Positions 53,029-63,870 are shown, numbered from the stretch's first letter. The stretch is DNA of 64,000 bases from Nitrospira sp. (GCA_020853775.1 JADYYH010000010.1:38981-102980); one strand, 5' to 3'. Program-made: numbers and translations. Notes: generated from the sequence alone by a model not told the origin.

Positions 53029-54084
53029 TCAGTGGGAGGCGCTCAAGGGCGGGAGCGCGCCGAGATACGGAAAGGTGCCGATTTTGACGAGCGAGGTATC
53101 CGCTCGAAGCCTAAAATCATCTTTCGCAGTGTCAACGAACCTGGGGTCCACCGTCAAATCAGAATCGGGCTTCAGTTCCGGCGCCGGCTGGTTCGGAGTT
53201 CCCGACCGGAGATAGTTGGAACCTGAATTCTGCATATCATTGTAGGAGAAGAGCACCCGGCTTGAGGCTCCCACGACAAAGCCGTAGGCATTGAGGCTCA
53301 CAATATTGCCGGAGGCTTCATTTTGGGATGTGCCGAGAAAGGCGGCCCCTCCGCCGTTTTTCACGAACGTGTTCCCCACCAACACCGCCTGCGCCTGATC
53401 ATTGACGATCACGGCCTCGAAGAGGCTTCGGGTAATGACATTCCGTTCCAGCCGCACGGTGGATTTCCCTGCAACACTGACGCCGTGATCGTTGTCGTGG
53501 ATGAAATTGCCACGCATGACGGCCTGAGAATTGGCAAATTGCACACCGGTGGTTTCACTGCCGCCGATATCGCAATCCTCAATGCGCACATCCTCCACCT
53601 GCTGGGTAAACAGCATGCCCTTCACCCGCGCATGATGAAAGTGAATGCCGCGGCCATTAAACATTCCCATCGCATGCCCGCCATGTTCATTGACGGTGAT
53701 CCCGGAGATTTCGATATTGGTCGCGCCATAGGGCCATTTGCCGATGTGAAACACGCCCACCCGCTCGCGACCGAGGATCGTCACCTGATCCATGCCGGCC
53801 CCGATCAAGCGGACGTTTTCTTTGCTGTGGATGGTCACGTCTTCGGGATAGGCGCCGGGACGGATCAGAATGGTGTCGCCTGTTTTCGCGGCATCCACCG
53901 CTTCCTGAATGGAACGATACTGGCCCGAGCCGTCCAGCGCCACGACCAACGGCGGCCGTTCCCCTGGAGCCTCTTCCGCTCTCACCGGGGCCATACTCAC
54001 CGCTCCGACCGAGACACACAATAATGCGGCCTGCAGGAACCAATGTTTCATCATCTTCATAGGGATGGTCATACCGCTGGCCAT
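53029..54084 (-). CDS. Right-handed parallel beta-helix repeat protein (pectin lyase-fold), secreted
   Basis: QYRSIQEAVDAAKTGDTILIRPGAYPEDVTIHSKENVRLIGAG..., repeated NxFxxN...G beta-helix pattern. Confidence 0.88.
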   Translation of the reverse strand: MASGMTIPMKMMKHWFLQAALLCVSVGAVSMAPVRAEEAPGERPPLVVALDGSGQYRSIQEAVDAAKTGDTILIRPGAYPEDVTIHSKENVRLIGAGMDQVTILGRERVGVFHIGKWPYGATNIEISGITVNEHGGHAMGMFNGRGIHFHHARVKGMLFTQQVEDVRIEDCDIGGSETTGVQFANSQAVMRGNFIHDNDHGVSVAGKSTVRLERNVITRSLFEAVIVNDQAQAVLVGNTFVKNGGGAAFLGTSQNEASGNIVSLNAYGFVVGASSRVLFSYNDMQNSGSNYLRSGTPNQPAPELKPDSDLTVDPRFVDTAKDDFRLRADTSLVKIGTFPYLGALPPLSASH

Positions 54085-54144
54085 AGCGAGAAGTCAACCG
54101 ACCATCGTTGCGGGGACAGGACCCCCATGGTATCTTCCCGCCCT

Positions 54145-54747
54145 ATGATCTTTGTCGGCCTCACCGGCGGCGTCGCCACGGGCAAAAGCACGGTCGCCAA
54201 GATGTTGGAACGATGCGGGGCTTTCGTCATCGACGCGGACGCACTGGCCCATCAGGTGATGGAGCCGGGCAAACCGGCCTGGCGTGCGATCGTCAAGACG
54301 TTCGGGAAAGCCGTCGTACATCCCGATCGGACCATCAATCGCCCGGCGCTGGGTGCCCTGGTGTTCCGGAACCGCGCCAAGCTGCGCCGCCTGGAACAGA
54401 TCATTCACCCCCGCGTCGCGCGTGAGCAGGCCAGGCTTACCAGGCTCGCCTGCCGTAAAGATCCGAGGGCCGTCGTCATTTATGACGTGCCTCTCCTCTA
54501 TGAAGCCGGCATTGATGCACGCGTGGATAAGGTCATCGTCGTCACCGCCGACCGGGAGACGCAAATCAGCCGATTGAAGAAACGGAATGGATTGACCCGC
54601 ACCGAAGCGATTCGACGGATTCGCAATCAATGGCCCCTGCGGAACAAGGTTGCGGCCGCCGACTATGTCCTCGACGGAACCACCGCCCGCCCGCGCCTGT
54701 TCACGCTGGTCACATCGCTCCACCGAGAATTGGCCGGACTCGCCTAG
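54145..54747 (+). CDS. coaE: Dephospho-CoA kinase
   Basis: MIFVGLTGGVATGKSTVAKMLERCGAFVIDADALAHQVMEPG...IYDVPLLYEAG. Confidence 0.95.
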   Translation: MIFVGLTGGVATGKSTVAKMLERCGAFVIDADALAHQVMEPGKPAWRAIVKTFGKAVVHPDRTINRPALGALVFRNRAKLRRLEQIIHPRVAREQARLTRLACRKDPRAVVIYDVPLLYEAGIDARVDKVIVVTADRETQISRLKKRNGLTRTEAIRRIRNQWPLRNKVAAADYVLDGTTARPRLFTLVTSLHRELAGLA

Positions 54748-54856
54748 CGACTCGACAGCCAGGGTCCAACAGCCCCTCGATGATCTGTGCGAATCGTCCT
54801 CACCATGCGACCCCGCTGGCTTTTCCCTCACAGCGCCGGTGTGTTAGCATCCGCCC

Positions 54857-55783
54857 ATGCCTCGTCTTGTGATCATCGGCTCCGGCCCCGCCGGCCTGAC
54901 TGCAGCCATCTATGCCGCGCGAGCGAACCTCTCGCCGCTTCTGATCGAAGGCTGGCAATCCGGCGGACAACTCACGACCACGACAGAAGTCGAAAACTAT
55001 CCGGGCTTTTCCAAAGGGATCATGGGGCCCGAGTTGATGAAGGAGATGCGCGGCCAGGCAGCACGGTTCGGGACGGAGTTTTTGACCGGGGATGTCTCAG
55101 CCGTCGATCTATCGACGCGACCGTTTCGCCTGACCATCGACGGAGAACGGGCCATCGAGGCAGAAGCCCTCATTCTGGCGACGGGCGCCTCGCCTATTCG
55201 GCTCGGATTGCCGAACGAACAGCGCCTGACCGGGTATGGCGTCTCGACCTGCGCGACTTGCGACGGGTACTTTTTCCGAGGACAGGATGTGGTGATCGTC
55301 GGCGGCGGCGACAGCGCCGTGGAAGAAGCCACCTTTCTGACGAAGTTCGCGCGCACCGTCACCGTTGTGCACCGCCGCGACAAACTGCGGGCCTCCAAAA
55401 TCATGCAAGACCGCGCCATGCGTAATGAAAAGATTTCGTTCGCGTGGAATTCCGTCGTGGAAGACATCCTCGGGAAAGATCTGGTCACCGGGGTTCGACT
55501 CAAGAACATCGTCACCGGCACCTCCACCGATCTCCCCTGTGCCGGCGTCTTCATCGCCATCGGCCATCGGCCCAACACCGATCTCGTCAAGGGCCAATTG
55601 GATATGGACGAGCACGGCTACATCCTCACCTCGCGCGGGGCCCACACCACTGTGCCCGGCGTGTTTGCCGCAGGCGACGTCCAGGATGCGAAATACCGGC
55701 AAGCCATTACCGCAGCCGGCTCCGGCTGCATGGCCGCCATCGACGCCGAGCGGTTCCTGGAATCAGCGCTTCATCCTCTCTAA
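54857..55783 (+). CDS. trxB: Thioredoxin-disulfide reductase
   Basis: [33 protein letters not shown] (CxxC), [43 protein letters not shown]. Confidence 0.95.
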   Translation: MPRLVIIGSGPAGLTAAIYAARANLSPLLIEGWQSGGQLTTTTEVENYPGFSKGIMGPELMKEMRGQAARFGTEFLTGDVSAVDLSTRPFRLTIDGERAIEAEALILATGASPIRLGLPNEQRLTGYGVSTCATCDGYFFRGQDVVIVGGGDSAVEEATFLTKFARTVTVVHRRDKLRASKIMQDRAMRNEKISFAWNSVVEDILGKDLVTGVRLKNIVTGTSTDLPCAGVFIAIGHRPNTDLVKGQLDMDEHGYILTSRGAHTTVPGVFAAGDVQDAKYRQAITAAGSGCMAAIDAERFLESALHPL

Positions 55784-55791
55784 ACCTCCCA

Positions 55792-55917
55792 CAGGATGCT
55801 CAAAATGGTTGTCCAACAAAGCCGCAGGCGAGACAGATGCCGGAGGCGTACCCCCAGGGGTACGTTGAGGATATCGTCGAGCCGAGAACGAAGTTGGCGA
55901 CCATTTTCAGCATCCTG
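55792..55917. repeat. ~126-bp fold-back intergenic element with 18-nt terminal inverted repeats and central palindrome
   Basis: CAGGATGCTCAAAATGGT (55792-55809) vs ACCATTTTCAGCATCCTG (55900-55917), 17/18 inverted; central GTACCCC-CA-GGGGTAC (55848-55863). Confidence 0.85.
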
Positions 55918-55925
55918 GTAATATT

Positions 55926-57104
55926 ATGCATTGCGCGATCATCCACTACCACGAACTCGCCCTCAAAGGCCGCAACCGCGATTTCTTTGAACAGCGGCTC
56001 GTTCGCAATATCCGCTTGGCCCTCAAAGATCTGAACATCCGGCGGATCGAATCGCTGCAGGGACGTATCCGGGTGACGATCCCCGAGGGCGTCGCCCCGG
56101 ACGTGATCACGGAACGGCTCCGGCGCATCTGCGGCGTCTCCAACTTCCTGCTGAGCGAATCCGTGCCGTTAGATCTGAAGGAGCCGGATCTCTCGATGAT
56201 CAAGCAGGTCGCGCAGCGCCAGCTTGCTGCGCTGTCGTTCACCTCGTTTCGCGTCACGGCCAAACGCGCGGATAAACGTCTGCCGTTGACGTCCATGGAT
56301 GTGGAGCGTGAAGTCGGCGCCTATCTCCATGAAGTCACGGGCAAGGCCGTAAAGCTGAAACAGCCGGACCTGACGCTCTACATCGAGCTACTGACCAAAG
56401 AAGCCCATGTCGCGGCGAGGAAAATCGAAGGACCCGGGGGCATGCCGGTGGGCACCAGCGGTAAGGTGGCCTGTTTGATTTCCGGAGGGATTGATTCACC
56501 GGTTGCCGCTTACCGCATGATCAAACGCGGGTGTAAGGCGGTCTTCGTCCACTTTTCAGGCCGCCCGCTGGTCAGCCGCGCTTCCGAGGAGAAGGTTCAG
56601 GAACTGGTTCAGCTCCTCACCGCTTACCAATATCACTCCAAGCTCTACATTGTCCCGTTCGGCGAAATCCAACAGGAAATCGTCGCCAATGCCCCGTCGC
56701 CCTTTCGGGTGGTGTTGTACCGGCGGATCATGGTGCGGATTGCGCAGGAACTGGCGCGGCGGGAAGGCTGTTGGGCGTTGGTGACCGGCGATAGTCTCGG
56801 CCAGGTGGCCTCGCAGACAGCGGAGAATCTGGTGGTGGTCGAGAGCGCGGCGGACATCCCCATGCTTCGGCCACTCATCGGCATGGATAAAATCGAGATC
56901 ACGGAACAGGCCCAACAGATCGGAAGCTTCACCACATCCATCGAACCGGATCAGGATTGCTGCAAACTCTTCGTCCCCCTCCATCCAAGCACCAGAACCA
57001 AATTGGATGATATCAATCGGATTGAGCGAGGACTGGAGATCAGCGCCTTCGTCAAACGAGGCGTCGAGAAGGCGGAACTGACGATCTTCACTTTCCCTTC
57101 GTAA
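55926..57104 (+). CDS. thiI: tRNA 4-thiouridine(8) synthase ThiI (no rhodanese domain)
   Basis: YHELALKGRNRDFFEQRL (NFLD/THUMP), CLISGGIDSPVAAYRMIKRGCKAVFVHFSG (PP-loop), GDSLGQVASQTAENL. Confidence 0.93.
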   Translation: MHCAIIHYHELALKGRNRDFFEQRLVRNIRLALKDLNIRRIESLQGRIRVTIPEGVAPDVITERLRRICGVSNFLLSESVPLDLKEPDLSMIKQVAQRQLAALSFTSFRVTAKRADKRLPLTSMDVEREVGAYLHEVTGKAVKLKQPDLTLYIELLTKEAHVAARKIEGPGGMPVGTSGKVACLISGGIDSPVAAYRMIKRGCKAVFVHFSGRPLVSRASEEKVQELVQLLTAYQYHSKLYIVPFGEIQQEIVANAPSPFRVVLYRRIMVRIAQELARREGCWALVTGDSLGQVASQTAENLVVVESAADIPMLRPLIGMDKIEITEQAQQIGSFTTSIEPDQDCCKLFVPLHPSTRTKLDDINRIERGLEISAFVKRGVEKAELTIFTFPS

Positions 57105-57690
57105 CCAGATCCAGCGCCCGTTGCCGCACAAGCCGAAAGTGCACGTTGAGCTCCCGCTCCATGGCGACGGCGATCAACCAATCGGGAATCATCGTCCTCG
57201 GCTCGACGAGCAATTCAAACTCGGCTCGCGTTTGACTGCCGTCGCCCGCCGCTTGCAGCCTCCACTCCCGATGGTACTGCTTGAAATCGCCCCCCTTCAG
57301 ATCAGTGACCAACCCGCCGCCGGGCAATACCTGCGATTCGCAGAGCAGTCTCTGCTCACCAGGCAAGAGCGCATGGGAAATATAAACGTCCGTCAGGACA
57401 TGGCCTTCGTGCTCCTCGACCTGCGCCATGCGCATACGGGTTTCGAATAACTCGGGCCACTTGCGGTATTCGGTCAGAATGGAATGAAGCACCGACGGAC
57501 TACCCGGGAACAGCAGCGTGGCGGTCGCCTTGACTCCGCCACCCGGATCGGGTTCCACCAGCAGGGGCCGAAGGAGCTGGATCGATCCCACCTCTCCCGA
57601 CCAGCATGGGGCGAGGGGCGCCAGCACGAACACCGTCACACAGCCGAGCAGCATTCCAAGAAAAGACATGAGGCGTGGCATCGCGCGCAT
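57088..57690 (-). CDS. SRPBCC/START-like (polyketide cyclase-like) protein
   Basis: LLFPGSPSVLHSILTEYRKWPELFETRMRMAQVEEHEGHVLTDVYISHALLPGEQRLLCESQVLPGG. Confidence 0.65.
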   Translation of the reverse strand: MRAMPRLMSFLGMLLGCVTVFVLAPLAPCWSGEVGSIQLLRPLLVEPDPGGGVKATATLLFPGSPSVLHSILTEYRKWPELFETRMRMAQVEEHEGHVLTDVYISHALLPGEQRLLCESQVLPGGGLVTDLKGGDFKQYHREWRLQAAGDGSQTRAEFELLVEPRTMIPDWLIAVAMERELNVHFRLVRQRALDLVTKGK

Positions 57691-57954
57691 CAGGCTCTAC
57701 CGAAAGATCCGGCAAGTCGGAGGATGCAGGTGTTTACCAAGGAGATCGGGATCCATTCAACGATGACACCAGCGATCATTCGTACTCCAAGCATGACAAC
57801 GGACTGGCCGGCGGGATCACTCACCGCGGAAGGGATCATACGAGAAGTATACTGATTGACCACAGGGAGTGCGAGTGCAGAGAGCAGAGAGCAGGCGCAG
57901 TATCGTTCGCAGGCTGTTCAGAAAGGCCGTCCAGCAGCCTGTATCAACCGCCTG

Positions 57955-58716
57955 CTACTCGGTGGCGAGACGGAAAACCAACACAGCTCCGGTGGGTGCG
58001 CCATGTTCATCGTGGATCACCGCGGCGCTCTCATGGATCACATGCTCGACGCCGTGACGACTCATGAGCAGGAAGGGGCGCCGGCCCTGATCCACTGGCT
58101 TGATCTGCTGCAGCGCTGAAAGGGCGGGATTCACCAGAGAGGTACGTCGCTGCGCATCCACCACGACCATGACATCTTGAATGGCTTTTCCGAGCGCGTC
58201 TGGCTGCGACCAGCCGGTCAGCCCCTCCGCGGCCGGATTGAGCAACGTCACCTTTCCCTGCGGATCGATCGTCACGACGGCATCACTCATCGATTGCAGC
58301 ACCGAATCGAGCCAGCGGCCGCGCTGTTCGGCAATACGCAGGACACGCTGACGAAAGAGCGCCAGTTCGAGCGCGGCGCGTAAATCGCTGCTCACGAAGG
58401 GCTTGATCAGATAGGCCAATGGGAGTGTATATCTCGCCCGCTCCAGCGTGTCCTCATCGGAGAAGGCCGTCAGATAGATCACCGGAATGCTGTAACGCGA
58501 TTGAATGGTCCTGGCGGCATCGATGCCATCGAGCGGCCCTTTGAGCTTGATATCCATGAGAATCAGGTCCGGCCGATGTTGTCCGGCCACATCCACGGCC
58601 TCGCTTCCCGAGGCCACCACCCCGACCACGACATACCCGAGCGACCGCAGTTGTCGCCGAATATCTTCAGCCACCACGACTTCATCGTCGACGATCAGAA
58701 TTTTTTCTTGTGCCAT
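57955..58716 (-). CDS. Response regulator: receiver + PAS domain
   Basis: KILIVDDEVVVAEDIRRQLRSLGY...DLILMDIKLKGPLDGIDAARTI...VIYLTAFSD; C-terminal PAS (MSDAVVTIDPQGKVTLLNPAAEGLTGWSQ). Confidence 0.9.
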   Translation of the reverse strand: MAQEKILIVDDEVVVAEDIRRQLRSLGYVVVGVVASGSEAVDVAGQHRPDLILMDIKLKGPLDGIDAARTIQSRYSIPVIYLTAFSDEDTLERARYTLPLAYLIKPFVSSDLRAALELALFRQRVLRIAEQRGRWLDSVLQSMSDAVVTIDPQGKVTLLNPAAEGLTGWSQPDALGKAIQDVMVVVDAQRRTSLVNPALSALQQIKPVDQGRRPFLLMSRHGVEHVIHESAAVIHDEHGAPTGAVLVFRLATE

Positions 58717-59024
58717 CGTGCAACCAGAGAACGGCCTGAAACGATCATTGCGCCGTCATGCCGGGATCCCGTCGTCCCGTGACACACGTATCCACCCAGT
58801 TGTCCCGCAGTTCACGCAACTAGCATGCCACTCGGCCGTCCCTGTTCTTGCACCATGTTACGCCACAGCCTTCCTGCTCTCGCCTACGCTGACGGTGGTT
58901 TTTGAACAATGGTCGGACAGATTCGGAAGGGAGAGGGGCAAGATATCGCGGCCTGCCGATGGTGAGGGTTCGCTGCGGAAAGAAGGCTGTGGTACGATGC
59001 CATTTTTCACTGGAGCGCCGCACC

Positions 59025-59399
59025 ATGGCTTCGCTCGTTCGTGTGATTTCCCTGATTCTCTTCTGTCTGCCGGTCCCGCTCAGCGTCATGCCGTTTGCGG
59101 CGCAGGCACAAACGCCTCCTGACTCTGCGGCAACCACCGAGCACTCGTGCAGTTTCGGCATGGCCAAGGGTGACCCCGCCCATCAGTGCCAGGTACCGAT
59201 TCCTGCCGGCTGCGTCATTGCCAAATTTCCCGGGACCGACAAACCCTGGACCACCGTCTCCAAAGCCGGTCGCACCTTCTGCACCTTCGACACAAAAGGC
59301 ACGGACTGGAAAACCAAGATCACCGGGCAATGCACCCGCTGCGACTCCAGCCATTGTACCGGCCAATTCATGGTGCGGTTCGAGTGCACAAAACCGTAA
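59025..59399 (+). CDS. Secreted Cys-containing hypothetical protein
   Basis: Signal peptide MASLVRVISLILFCLPVPLSVMPFAAQA; seven Cys in the mature part. Confidence 0.65.
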   Translation: MASLVRVISLILFCLPVPLSVMPFAAQAQTPPDSAATTEHSCSFGMAKGDPAHQCQVPIPAGCVIAKFPGTDKPWTTVSKAGRTFCTFDTKGTDWKTKITGQCTRCDSSHCTGQFMVRFECTKP

Positions 59400-60430
59400 T
59401 GCCCGAAGCCCTTACAGCGCTGATCAAACAGGCCGCGCACGAGTTGGGGTTCGATGTCGTCGGCATCAGTCGACTGCCGCAGCCCTCAGAACCGACGTCC
59501 GGCCAGACTGCCGGCCCTTCCTCACATCGGCTCCGCGATCGGCTGCAGGAATGGTTGCAGCGAGGATTCCAGGCCTCCATGAACTGGATGACGCGTGACC
59601 CGGAGCGACGGGCCGATCCGGCTCTGGTCTTGCCCGGATGCCGTTCCATCATTTCCGTCGGAATGAATTATTACACCGATCAGCGGGCCGACGAGCGACC
59701 GGGGAACGGCCGGATCGCCCGGTATGCCTGGGGGCTCGACTATCACAAGATCCTGGGTGATCGATTAACCCGGCTGTCTGAACGCATCACCACCCTGACG
59801 CCAGAGAGTCGCCATCGCGCCTATGTCGATACGGGCCCGGTTATGGAAAAGGCCTGGGCTCAGCAGGCCGGGCTGGGATGGATCGGCAAACATTCTAACC
59901 TGGTCTCGCCTGAATTCGGTTCCTGGCTTTTGTTGGGAGAAATTCTGACGACCCTGGAGCTTGATCCGGACGAGGCTGGAACCGACCTCTGCGGCAGCTG
60001 CACACTGTGCATCCAGGCCTGTCCCACAGGAGCGATTACCGAGCCCTATGTCGTGGATGCCGGGCGTTGTATTTCTTATCTCACGATTGAACTTCGAGGC
60101 AGCACCCCCCCTGTTCCTGAGGAACTGCGACGGGGAATAGGCAATCGGATTTTTGGCTGCGACGATTGTCTGGATATCTGTCCCTATAACCACCAGGCCA
60201 CACCGACCAGCGAGCCCGGCTTCCAAGCCACCACGCTCTCCACATCACCTTCGTTACGCGGCTTGATGGACATGAACGAAGCGGCCTTCGCCGCAACGTT
60301 TAAACAGAGCCCCATTCGACGCGCCAAACACGCCGGACTTCAACGCAACGTCGCCTGGGCGCTGGCGAATGACGCCAAGGCCGTCGGACATCGCATGCCG
60401 ACACCAGCATCGGCCGCCGATTCTCTATAA
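59399..60430 (+). CDS. queG: Epoxyqueuosine reductase
   Basis: SVGMNYYTD..., YVDTGPVMEKAWAQQAGLGWIGKHSNLVSPEFGSWLLLGEILT, 4Fe-4S CGSCTLCIQACPTGAI and CDDCLDICPYN. Confidence 0.95.
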   Translation: MPEALTALIKQAAHELGFDVVGISRLPQPSEPTSGQTAGPSSHRLRDRLQEWLQRGFQASMNWMTRDPERRADPALVLPGCRSIISVGMNYYTDQRADERPGNGRIARYAWGLDYHKILGDRLTRLSERITTLTPESRHRAYVDTGPVMEKAWAQQAGLGWIGKHSNLVSPEFGSWLLLGEILTTLELDPDEAGTDLCGSCTLCIQACPTGAITEPYVVDAGRCISYLTIELRGSTPPVPEELRRGIGNRIFGCDDCLDICPYNHQATPTSEPGFQATTLSTSPSLRGLMDMNEAAFAATFKQSPIRRAKHAGLQRNVAWALANDAKAVGHRMPTPASAADSL

Positions 60431-60517
60431 GCTCCCCTCTGTTTCTCCTCGGCCGATAGTGGTAGGCTACGGCTCACGTCCTCGCACAAGAGGACCCACC
60501 TCAGCGGTTGCGAGACC

Positions 60518-61903
60518 ATGCACGCACCCACCCTCCTGATCGTCGACGATGAAGACCGCATGCGGCGCCTCTTCGAGTTGGTGCTGAAACCCGCCGGGTA
60601 TCAGCTCCTGCTGGCGTCTTCCGGCGACGAAGCCATTCGCATGCTGCAGGAGCAGGACTCCATCGACATGATCATCACGGATCTTCAATTGGGAACCCTG
60701 TCGGGCATGGACGTGCTGGAGGCTGCGCATCAACAGGCGCCCGACGTGCCGGTCCTGATCGTGACCGGGTATGGAACGGTGAAGTCGGCCGTCGAAGCGA
60801 TGCAGAAGGGCGCCTACGATTACATCTCCAAGCCGGTGGATAATGAAGAGCTGAAAATCGTCATCGCCCGGGCGCTGCAAGTCCGTCAACTCGCACGGGA
60901 TAATCGCACGTTACGCGCAGGGCTGCAGGAACAGTTCGGATTCGACCGGATCGTCAGCGTCTCCAAAGAAATGGAGCTCGTGAAACGGCTGGCCAAAGAG
61001 GTGGCCCAGACGGATTCCACCGTCTTGATCACGGGCGAGAGCGGCACGGGCAAAGATCTCCTCGCACGTGCGATTCATCTGGTCAGCCCGCGCGCCCAAG
61101 GCCCCATGGTGGCACTGAACTGCGCCGGGATTCCCGAGCATCTGCTTGAATCCGAACTGTTCGGGTATGAAAAAGGCGCATTCACGGATGCCAAAAAATC
61201 CAAACCCGGCCGCTTTCAAATGGCTGATCGGGGCACCCTATTTCTCGATGAAATCGGTGAACTCAGCCTCACGGCGCAGGCCAAACTGCTGCGGGTGCTC
61301 GAGCACCATGTGGTCGAGCCGCTGGGCGGTGTGCGGAGCATTCCGGTGGATCTGCGCGTCATTGCCGCGACCAATCAAGAGTTGCCCGATCTCATCAAGG
61401 CCGGTCGCTTCCGACTGGATTTGTATTATCGCTTGAACGTCTACCAGCTTCGCATGCCGCCCTTGCGCGAACGGCCGGGTGACATTGAACCGATCCTGAC
61501 TCAGTTTCTCGACCGGGCCCGGCGCGAGCGTGGCAGCCGGATCAAAAGCATCACACAGGATGCGCTGGCGCTTTTGAAACAGTATCCCTGGCCCGGCAAC
61601 GTGCGGGAATTGCACAATGTCGTGGAATGGCTCACCATCACTTGCAAGCAGGATGCGATCCAGCCGGAGCATCTGCCAGCCTCATTGACCGCCGCCGCCC
61701 CTCAACCGCCCGCGTCGCCGGCCGGCGCTCCCTCGCTCCTCTCGTTAGGGTTGTCGGTCGAAGAGGTCGAAAAGGCGATGCTGCAAGAGGCGCTGACTAA
61801 GAGCGGCGGCAATGTGTCCGAAGCCAGCCGACTGCTCAAAATCACACGCAATACGCTTCGGTATCGCATGGCCAAACATAACTTGTCGCAGCCTCAAGGG
61901 TGA
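60518..61903 (+). CDS. Sigma-54-dependent NtrC-family response regulator
   Basis: Receiver + AAA+ ([52 protein letters not shown]) + C-terminal Fis-type HTH. Confidence 0.95.
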   Translation: MHAPTLLIVDDEDRMRRLFELVLKPAGYQLLLASSGDEAIRMLQEQDSIDMIITDLQLGTLSGMDVLEAAHQQAPDVPVLIVTGYGTVKSAVEAMQKGAYDYISKPVDNEELKIVIARALQVRQLARDNRTLRAGLQEQFGFDRIVSVSKEMELVKRLAKEVAQTDSTVLITGESGTGKDLLARAIHLVSPRAQGPMVALNCAGIPEHLLESELFGYEKGAFTDAKKSKPGRFQMADRGTLFLDEIGELSLTAQAKLLRVLEHHVVEPLGGVRSIPVDLRVIAATNQELPDLIKAGRFRLDLYYRLNVYQLRMPPLRERPGDIEPILTQFLDRARRERGSRIKSITQDALALLKQYPWPGNVRELHNVVEWLTITCKQDAIQPEHLPASLTAAAPQPPASPAGAPSLLSLGLSVEEVEKAMLQEALTKSGGNVSEASRLLKITRNTLRYRMAKHNLSQPQG

Positions 61904-63816
61904 TGCGCGCTGCACGACGGACGGGCGGACTCCAGAGAAAGTTTTTTGTCGCGTTGTTGATCGTCGGCATCGTGCCCGGCATGGTCGCGCTCTGGGCGAC
62001 GTACCGCTCCGGCACCGCCAGCCTCAAACAGGCGATCGGTGAAGGGTTTCAGGAAATTGCCCGTTCCACCTCGATTCGATTGGCCGGCGCCGTCGACGAG
62101 GAAATCGATCGCGCCGGGCGCCTGGCCATCAGCGTGGCCAATCAACAAGCAAGACATCGATCCAGCCAGACCACCCGCAATCCAACAGAAGCATCCCGTT
62201 CCCACATCGATCCCCGGCCTGTGACCAATCCCGTGACCGCGGGATACCTCGAAGAATGGGCGCGTGACTCGCGGCACTATCTGCGCGTCACCATTGCCGA
62301 TCAGCAGGGCCTCGTCGTGGCCTCCACCGATCCGGAACTCCCACCACAGCAGGCTAATCAAACCTGGTGGCGCGAAGCCATCATTGCCCCGGCCGGCGCG
62401 GCCTATGTCAGCAATGTCGCACTCGATCCGGTCACCAAGGACGCGATCTTCCACGTCGCGGTTCCGATTGTCGAAAAGTCTGGAGGCACGGTGACCGGCG
62501 CCGTCGACCTCGCGATTCGCCACCATCTCCTCACCCAACTGATCCTTCCCATTCAGATCGGCAATACGGGCCATGCGATGCTCCTGGATACACAAGGAAC
62601 ACCGCTCATCTGTCCGGTGCTACCGCCCACCGCCCACCTGATTCCAGCAACCCTCATGAACCGGCTGGCCCTAGACCATCCCTTGTGGCTGGTGGCCGAT
62701 GACGATGCGCACGGCGGCCGCGACGCAATCGTCGGAGCCTCGCCGGTCCGCTTCAGCCATCCGTTGACGCCGTCCAGCCTGGAAGGCAACCGGTGGTACG
62801 CCTTTGTCCGGCAGGCTCCCGAAGAGACCTATGCGCCGATCTATTCGCTCCTGCTGTCGGTAGGCGTAATCGGCTTCGGGTTGGTGATCGCGCTGTCTAT
62901 GTTTGGATTTGTGGTCGGCTACCGCATCGTCAAGCCGCTCACGGCGCTTCAGCGGGAAGCTGAAGGACTACGCCTTACTCTGGCGACGCCTCACACCGAC
63001 GGCACGGCCCCATCTGTGACGCCGCCCCTCTCTCAGGAGTACCGTACCGGCGATGAAATTGAAGACCTCGCCACCACGTTCAGCGCGATGCGGGCAGTGC
63101 TGGAAGAAAATCTGCGCACCATCAGGTCGCAGCAACATGAACTGATCCGGCAGGAAAAATTGGCCTCGGTTGGACAACTCCTGGCCGCCCTTGCCCATGA
63201 CCTCCGTAACCCCCTCGGCGTGATCCGAAGTTCCGCACAAGTGGTGCTGGAAGGCTCGCAAGGAGAAGCCATCCGTCATGAAATGGCCCGCTATATCATC
63301 GACGAAGTCGACAAACTGTCGCAGCGCCTCCACGACTTTCTGCGCTATGCGAGGCAGAAACCGCCGGACTTGGCCGACTGCGCTGCGGAAGACGTCATTC
63401 GTGCCGCCTTAAAGCAGTGGGCGGCGCAAGGGGGGCATGAACGCATCCGGGTCGAGCAGCGGTTCGAACGCAACCTGCCTCTGATTCGTATTGATCCTGA
63501 ACAGATCAAAGACGCGCTGATGAACGTGCTGATCAATGCGCGAGAAGCGATGGCCGAGGGGGGAGCCCTGATAGTGGCAACCCGTGGTGGGGATGGAAGC
63601 GCGGTAGAAATCGACGTGAGCGATACGGGAAGCGGCATTGCCCCCGACCATCTTGCGAGGATTTTCGAGCCGTTTTTCACGACCAAGAACTACGGCACGG
63701 GACTCGGCCTCACCAACGTCAAACGGCTCGTGGAAGACAACGGCGGAACCCTGGCCGTGATCAGCAACCAGGGAACCGGAACCACGTTCACGCTGCGATT
63801 TCGCCCCGTCAGCTAG
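61903..63816 (+). CDS. Membrane sensor histidine kinase (extracytoplasmic sensor + HAMP + HisKA + HATPase)
   Basis: LAALAHDLRNPLGVIRSSAQVVLEG; DTGSGIAPDHLARIFEPFFTTKNYGTGLGLTNVKRLVEDNGG; overlaps the RR stop (TGATG). Confidence 0.93.
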   Translation: MRAARRTGGLQRKFFVALLIVGIVPGMVALWATYRSGTASLKQAIGEGFQEIARSTSIRLAGAVDEEIDRAGRLAISVANQQARHRSSQTTRNPTEASRSHIDPRPVTNPVTAGYLEEWARDSRHYLRVTIADQQGLVVASTDPELPPQQANQTWWREAIIAPAGAAYVSNVALDPVTKDAIFHVAVPIVEKSGGTVTGAVDLAIRHHLLTQLILPIQIGNTGHAMLLDTQGTPLICPVLPPTAHLIPATLMNRLALDHPLWLVADDDAHGGRDAIVGASPVRFSHPLTPSSLEGNRWYAFVRQAPEETYAPIYSLLLSVGVIGFGLVIALSMFGFVVGYRIVKPLTALQREAEGLRLTLATPHTDGTAPSVTPPLSQEYRTGDEIEDLATTFSAMRAVLEENLRTIRSQQHELIRQEKLASVGQLLAALAHDLRNPLGVIRSSAQVVLEGSQGEAIRHEMARYIIDEVDKLSQRLHDFLRYARQKPPDLADCAAEDVIRAALKQWAAQGGHERIRVEQRFERNLPLIRIDPEQIKDALMNVLINAREAMAEGGALIVATRGGDGSAVEIDVSDTGSGIAPDHLARIFEPFFTTKNYGTGLGLTNVKRLVEDNGGTLAVISNQGTGTTFTLRFRPVS

Positions 63817-63833
63817 GCACGGCTCATCCGGGA

Positions 63834-63870
63834 AGCGAGAACGCCGCTGGCGGCCTGTTTCAGCCTCCTG
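63834..63870. repeat. Half-copy of the fold-back element (right end)
   Basis: GCGAGAACGCCGCTGGCGGCCTGTTTCAGCCTCCTG resembles 55882-55917 CCGAGAACGAAGTTGGCGACCATTTTCAGCATCCTG. Confidence 0.65.
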
